NCBI GenBank assembly: GCA_023131705.1
Contig: JAGLZG010000104.1
Span: forward strand, 1-7,392
DNA length: 7,392 nucleotides
DNA from: Nanobdellota archaeon
GTDB taxonomy: Archaea; Nanobdellota; Nanobdellia; Woesearchaeales; B3-WOES
Direction: 5' to 3'
Shown here: piece after piece, positions 4,184 to 7,392 of the stretch
How positions within the stretch are numbered: the first letter of the stretch is position 1
Layout: the number at the start of each line of letters is the position of its first letter
Program-made: the position numbers and the translations under genes
The notes under the pieces: model-generated
The model's input: the letters and a program-made list of their open reading frames with translations, nothing else
What the model was told of the DNA's origin: nothing
Databases searched by the model: none

Positions 4184-5839
4184 TTATCCATTAACAGCTT
4201 TAAACAACTCACTTATATTCAATTCAAAAGCGACTAAAGGCATTTCCAGATTAAAGTTTGTGATTACTTTTGGAGATATCTCACCTATATAAGCTACTTC
4301 TTTGTTATTAACAATGACCCTGCCAACTCTTCCTTTTATAAAGCTGTTATGCTCTGTTTCTTCTATTGTGTATTCAACACCTAAAGTTCTTAACAAGCAG
4401 TCCAGGGCTTGTTTTATTTTTGTGTAATCTGCTTTTTCCTGTGCAGATATTGCTGCTATTCTCTCATAATCAATTATTTCCCCATCTTTTTTAACTGTAA
4501 CAATTCCCTGCTCAAAAAGATTCTGAGGGTATTCAACATGCTTGTTCTTGCTTAGGAAATCCATTAAACAAGGCAGCAGCCATGACCTTACGCATGAGTA
4601 TGTCTCTGAGGTTGGGTTTTGTATTTCAATTGTTCCAAAATCAGATATATCCATTTTATCATGCAAAAGATTTTTGTTAGAAAGGATGTTGCTCATTATT
4701 TCCTGATAACCTAAGCCAATCATTATCTCCCTTATATCATCTATAAACTTAATAACCGGGTCTGTAGAGCCAATTGTATAGCTTTTAAGAGGAAGCTCCT
4801 CTATATTATCATAACCATAGGCAATTCCTATGTCTTCTATAATATCGTTTTGATGAAGTATATCTCTTCTATAACAGGGTATTAATACCTTTCCTGCCTT
4901 GCAGCCATATCCTGCCTTTCCAAGAAGTTTTTTTATCTCTGCTTCTTTTAATTCAATGCCAATAAGATTTTTTATTTTTTCAGCATCAAGCTTTATTGTT
5001 TCATTAAACATAAAAGGTGTTGTTATCTTTTTATTTGCATACTTAATATCCACTGAAAATATCTTAAAGCCACGGTCATACAGGGCCTGGGCAAATATAT
5101 TAGCTGCCAGTAAAACAGCATCCAGATTAGTTCCTGTGGCCTCAAAAAACAGATCACTATCACCAATTTCTATTTTTCCTGTTTCATCTGAATTAATAAT
5201 AGGCGGGAAACTTAAAACAGTGTCATCAGAATCAACCAGCAAAGGATATTTATTAAATCCCTCTAATATCCAGCTGTATTCCTGGCCTTTTGGATGCTCT
5301 TCCAGAATCTCCTTTAAATCCATCTCTTTTTTAAATTCAAGCGGAATGAATTTTTTTGTATCCGGGAAAACAGCCTTATAGCATACAGGGAACCTGATTT
5401 TAGAATACTGATAAACACCGATTGCCACTTTTTTTCTTTTTCTTCCAAAATTTTCACAAAGTTTTTCCTGCAACTGTATCATCTGCTTAAGCAGATAATC
5501 ATCTATCTTACAGTCCTTAGCAACAAATGCTGCTATAAATGGCCTTACCTTGTTTACAGAGTTTTCAACAATTACTTTATAGTTTGCTTTGTTTATCTTT
5601 AGCTGCTGAAGACCTTTATCTTTGTTTAGCATACCTCTCATTAACCTTGCAACTCCCTCAACAGACCAGAGATAGGGCAGATTAGTATCTCCAAAATCCA
5701 CCTTGACCTCATCTGTTGATTTATCATACTCTTCTAAATCGCCTTTGGCATAAGCTAATAAATCTTTAAGTTCATCTATTGAAACCTTTTTCCCTATTAG
5801 TTTTTGCAAATCCTTTAAGCTAAAGTTTATTGTTGGCAT
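4184..5839 (-). CDS. pheT: Phenylalanine-tRNA ligase beta subunit (PheT)
   Basis: Non-catalytic subunit of the (alpha-beta)2 phenylalanyl-tRNA synthetase, cytoplasmic; it binds tRNA-Phe and carries the editing region. At 551 aa it has the normal archaeal length. The N-terminal part ends in the conserved DTNLPYLWSVEGVARLMRG (51-69). The B3/4 editing-type domain spans about 90-250 (DLFFEATGTNLDAV at 229-242). The B5 domain covers about 275-350, ending in PCYRRDILHQNDIIEDIGIAYGYDN (321-345). A catalytic-like core follows from about 360 with NPTSETYSCVRSWLLPCL (408-425) and QNLFEQG (439-445). It lies 7 nt behind pheS in the same operon. No Shine-Dalgarno is visible before the ATG, so translation may depend on coupling to pheS. 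The 3' end nearly touches eL14, convergent with a 2-bp gap. Confidence 0.96.
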   Translation of the reverse strand: MPTINFSLKDLQKLIGKKVSIDELKDLLAYAKGDLEEYDKSTDEVKVDFGDTNLPYLWSVEGVARLMRGMLNKDKGLQQLKINKANYKVIVENSVNKVRPFIAAFVAKDCKIDDYLLKQMIQLQEKLCENFGRKRKKVAIGVYQYSKIRFPVCYKAVFPDTKKFIPLEFKKEMDLKEILEEHPKGQEYSWILEGFNKYPLLVDSDDTVLSFPPIINSDETGKIEIGDSDLFFEATGTNLDAVLLAANIFAQALYDRGFKIFSVDIKYANKKITTPFMFNETIKLDAEKIKNLIGIELKEAEIKKLLGKAGYGCKAGKVLIPCYRRDILHQNDIIEDIGIAYGYDNIEELPLKSYTIGSTDPVIKFIDDIREIMIGLGYQEIMSNILSNKNLLHDKMDISDFGTIEIQNPTSETYSCVRSWLLPCLMDFLSKNKHVEYPQNLFEQGIVTVKKDGEIIDYERIAAISAQEKADYTKIKQALDCLLRTLGVEYTIEETEHNSFIKGRVGRVIVNNKEVAYIGEISPKVITNFNLEMPLVAFELNISELFKAVNG

Positions 5840-5846
5840 TTTATAT

Positions 5847-7391
5847 TTATACTACCTTTGAATTTCTTAAAAATTGCAAGTCATGGCTAAACAGCTGCCT
5901 TATATCTTTTATCCCAAGATTAAACATGGCTAACCTGTCTATGCCAATACCCCACGCCAAAACAGGAACCTCTCTTCCAAGCAAGGGCTTAACAACCTCT
6001 GGCCTGAATATTCCAGCTCCTCCTAATTCAATCCATCCAAGTTCAGGATGTTTTGCATGAAGCTCAGCAGATGGCTCTGTGAATGGGAAATATGCAGGAA
6101 CAATCTTTATCTGGTCTGTCTGGCAGAATTCTTCTGCAAACATCTTTAACAATCCTTTTAGATGCCTGAAATTAATGTTTTCCTCTATAATAATGCCCTC
6201 AACCTGATTAAAGTCTGCTGCATGCGTTGCATCAATAACATCCGGCCTGAAGCATCTTCCAATTGCAAAGTATTTTCCAGGTATCTCAAGGTTAGTGGAA
6301 GCAAGCATTCTTGCTGAGCATGTTGTTGTCTGGGTTCTTAGCAATAAACGGTGTGTTTTTTTAACATCAAACTTATACTGCCATCCTTTTGAGCCTGTGT
6401 TAAATCCATTTTCATGCGCCTGCTTAACTTTATTTACTAATTTTTCGTCGAGTTTTGCGTATTTTGGCTCTTTAATATAGAATGCATCATGAATATCCCT
6501 TGCAGAATGGAACTGGGGCATAAAGAGCGCATCCATATCCCAGAAGTCTGTTTCAACAACAGGCCCAAACATTTCCTTAAATCCAAGAGAAAGGAATTTT
6601 TTCCTTACTTCATCCAGAAATTTTCTATACGGCTGTTTTTTTACAGCACATATATTTGGAACATTTATCTTAATGTCATAGCTTCTGAACTTTTTAGTGC
6701 GCCATGAGCCATCTTTTATCATCTCTGGTGTTAATCTGTCAAATATATCTAATATTTCAATATCACTTTTTAATATCTCTTTTCCCAATTCGGTTAGCTC
6801 TGCTTTTTTTATCTTTTCTGTATGTGTATCTATTATGTTTTTTCTTTTGTTTAGCTCGCTAAATGCAAATTTTTCTTCTGCTGTCAGCGTATCGGCATAG
6901 ACAGGGAACTCTTTTTGCAGGAACTTTTCTTCAATCAGCCCTTTTTCAAGAAGATTTTTTCCCTGCTCTATTAATTTTATAATAATATCTTTGTTATCTT
7001 TTGTGATAAATATTGCTGCTTTTTTTCTTAGCGTGCCCAACGCAATATTTGCCTCTTGTTTTTCCAAACCTGCTTTTGTTTTTATCTGGGTAATATTGAT
7101 TGGTGATTTTTTTAGCGCTTTTAACAGTCTTTTTTCCGGAAGTTCGCTTTTTAGGTATTTTTTTCCGTTTGTATCAATGTCAATAACATCTCTTAGCTCT
7201 TCTTTTAGCATAATTATGTCTTTATTTTGGAGCCATTGCAAAGCCCTCATTATTTCTACCTCTTTTAGACCAGTAGACTCTGAAATACCCTTTATATCAT
7301 CAAACCTGTCTAAAACAGGGAGAACTATCCTTTCTAAGCGATGTAAGCTGTTAATTATCTTTTTTATGTCCATATTTGATAAGGTAAACAT
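5847..7391 (-). CDS. pheS: Phenylalanine-tRNA ligase alpha subunit (PheS), start uncertain at window edge
   Basis: Catalytic class II subunit that activates phenylalanine with ATP and charges tRNA-Phe. It has 514 aa from the ATG at 7391. The N-terminal third (about 1-200) looks like the winged-helix tRNA-binding modules of archaeal PheS (LKEVEIMRALQWL at 42-54). The core holds motif 1 (GFKEMFGPVVETDFWDMDALF, 270-290, then PQFHSARD), motif 2 (GRCFRPDVIDATHAADFNQVEG, 378-399), a substrate-pocket stretch YFPFTEPSAE (434-443) and motif 3 (AWGIGIDRLAMF, 479-490). All expected blocks are present. Homologues often begin at a sequence like MDIKKIINSLH, so the ATG at 7373 (residue 7) is a good alternative start (508 aa). 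The frame is also open to the window edge, so an upstream start cannot be excluded. pheT follows 7 nt downstream. Confidence 0.96.
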   Translation of the reverse strand: MFTLSNMDIKKIINSLHRLERIVLPVLDRFDDIKGISESTGLKEVEIMRALQWLQNKDIIMLKEELRDVIDIDTNGKKYLKSELPEKRLLKALKKSPINITQIKTKAGLEKQEANIALGTLRKKAAIFITKDNKDIIIKLIEQGKNLLEKGLIEEKFLQKEFPVYADTLTAEEKFAFSELNKRKNIIDTHTEKIKKAELTELGKEILKSDIEILDIFDRLTPEMIKDGSWRTKKFRSYDIKINVPNICAVKKQPYRKFLDEVRKKFLSLGFKEMFGPVVETDFWDMDALFMPQFHSARDIHDAFYIKEPKYAKLDEKLVNKVKQAHENGFNTGSKGWQYKFDVKKTHRLLLRTQTTTCSARMLASTNLEIPGKYFAIGRCFRPDVIDATHAADFNQVEGIIIEENINFRHLKGLLKMFAEEFCQTDQIKIVPAYFPFTEPSAELHAKHPELGWIELGGAGIFRPEVVKPLLGREVPVLAWGIGIDRLAMFNLGIKDIRQLFSHDLQFLRNSKVV

Positions 7392-7392
7392 A

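Noticed and set aside
4899..5381. 160-codon open frame on the plus strand inside pheT
   Set aside because: It lies wholly antisense to the well-supported B3/4 and B5 regions of pheT, has Ser/Phe/Ile-rich low-complexity composition and no promoter or ribosome site.
5840..5850. TATA-like ATAAATATAAA directly before pheT as a promoter
   Set aside because: It touches the ATG, so transcription would begin inside pheT; it is better seen as AT-rich spacer in the pheS-pheT operon.
5830..6900. Four plus-strand frames of 61-76 codons opposite pheS
   Set aside because: All are antisense to conserved PheS segments and look like shadows of its codon usage.

Overview
The window looks archaeal. The evidence is archaeal-type SecY, eL34 and eL14 (ribosomal proteins absent from bacteria), a DUF106/EMC3-like membrane insertase, archaeal-type PheS and PheT, and BRE/TATA promoters placed for leaderless mRNAs. 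The DNA is AT-rich and compact, and there is a HEPN/nucleotidyltransferase gene pair. By eye this suggests a DPANN-type archaeon (Pacearchaeota/Woesearchaeota-like), but that placement is inferred from gene style, not from a tree. Both window ends cut into open reading frames (secY at the left, pheS at the right), so this may be a whole small contig.

Layout: secY (+, probably 5'-truncated) runs to 1382. A two-gene island on the opposite strand follows (HEPN protein, then a two-domain nucleotidyltransferase, 2358 down to 1482). A divergent promoter region at 2359-2521 then leads into the DUF106/EMC3-like insertase (2522-3268, +). A 177-bp intergenic stretch holds T-runs, a twin 19-bp repeat and a promoter, followed by eL34 (3446-3712), a potential RNA hairpin and eL14 (3768-4181). 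Only 2 bp later the convergent pheS-pheT operon begins (minus strand, 7391 down to 4184).

Functional picture: secY, the insertase, eL34 and eL14 are remnants of the archaeal ribosomal-protein/secretion cluster, which in many Euryarchaeota reads secY-adk-DUF106-eL34-cmk-eL14-cbf5. Here the adk position is filled by the reversed HEPN/NTase pair, cmk is missing between eL34 and eL14, and pheT replaces cbf5 downstream. SecY and the DUF106 protein both put proteins into the membrane, eL34 and eL14 belong to the large ribosomal subunit, and PheST charges tRNA-Phe.

Four start sites are resolved from the sequence. The DUF106 start moves to 2522 (leaderless, TATA at 2489-2497). The eL14 start is 3768 (strong Shine-Dalgarno). 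The nucleotidyltransferase start is 2048 (Shine-Dalgarno inside the HEPN gene). secY probably starts before the window. The parts most worth a second look are the HEPN/NTase pair, which lacks the usual HEPN RNase motif and carries an unnamed C-terminal domain; a promoter motif shared by three genes; the structured eL34-eL14 spacer; and the long charged tail of eL14.
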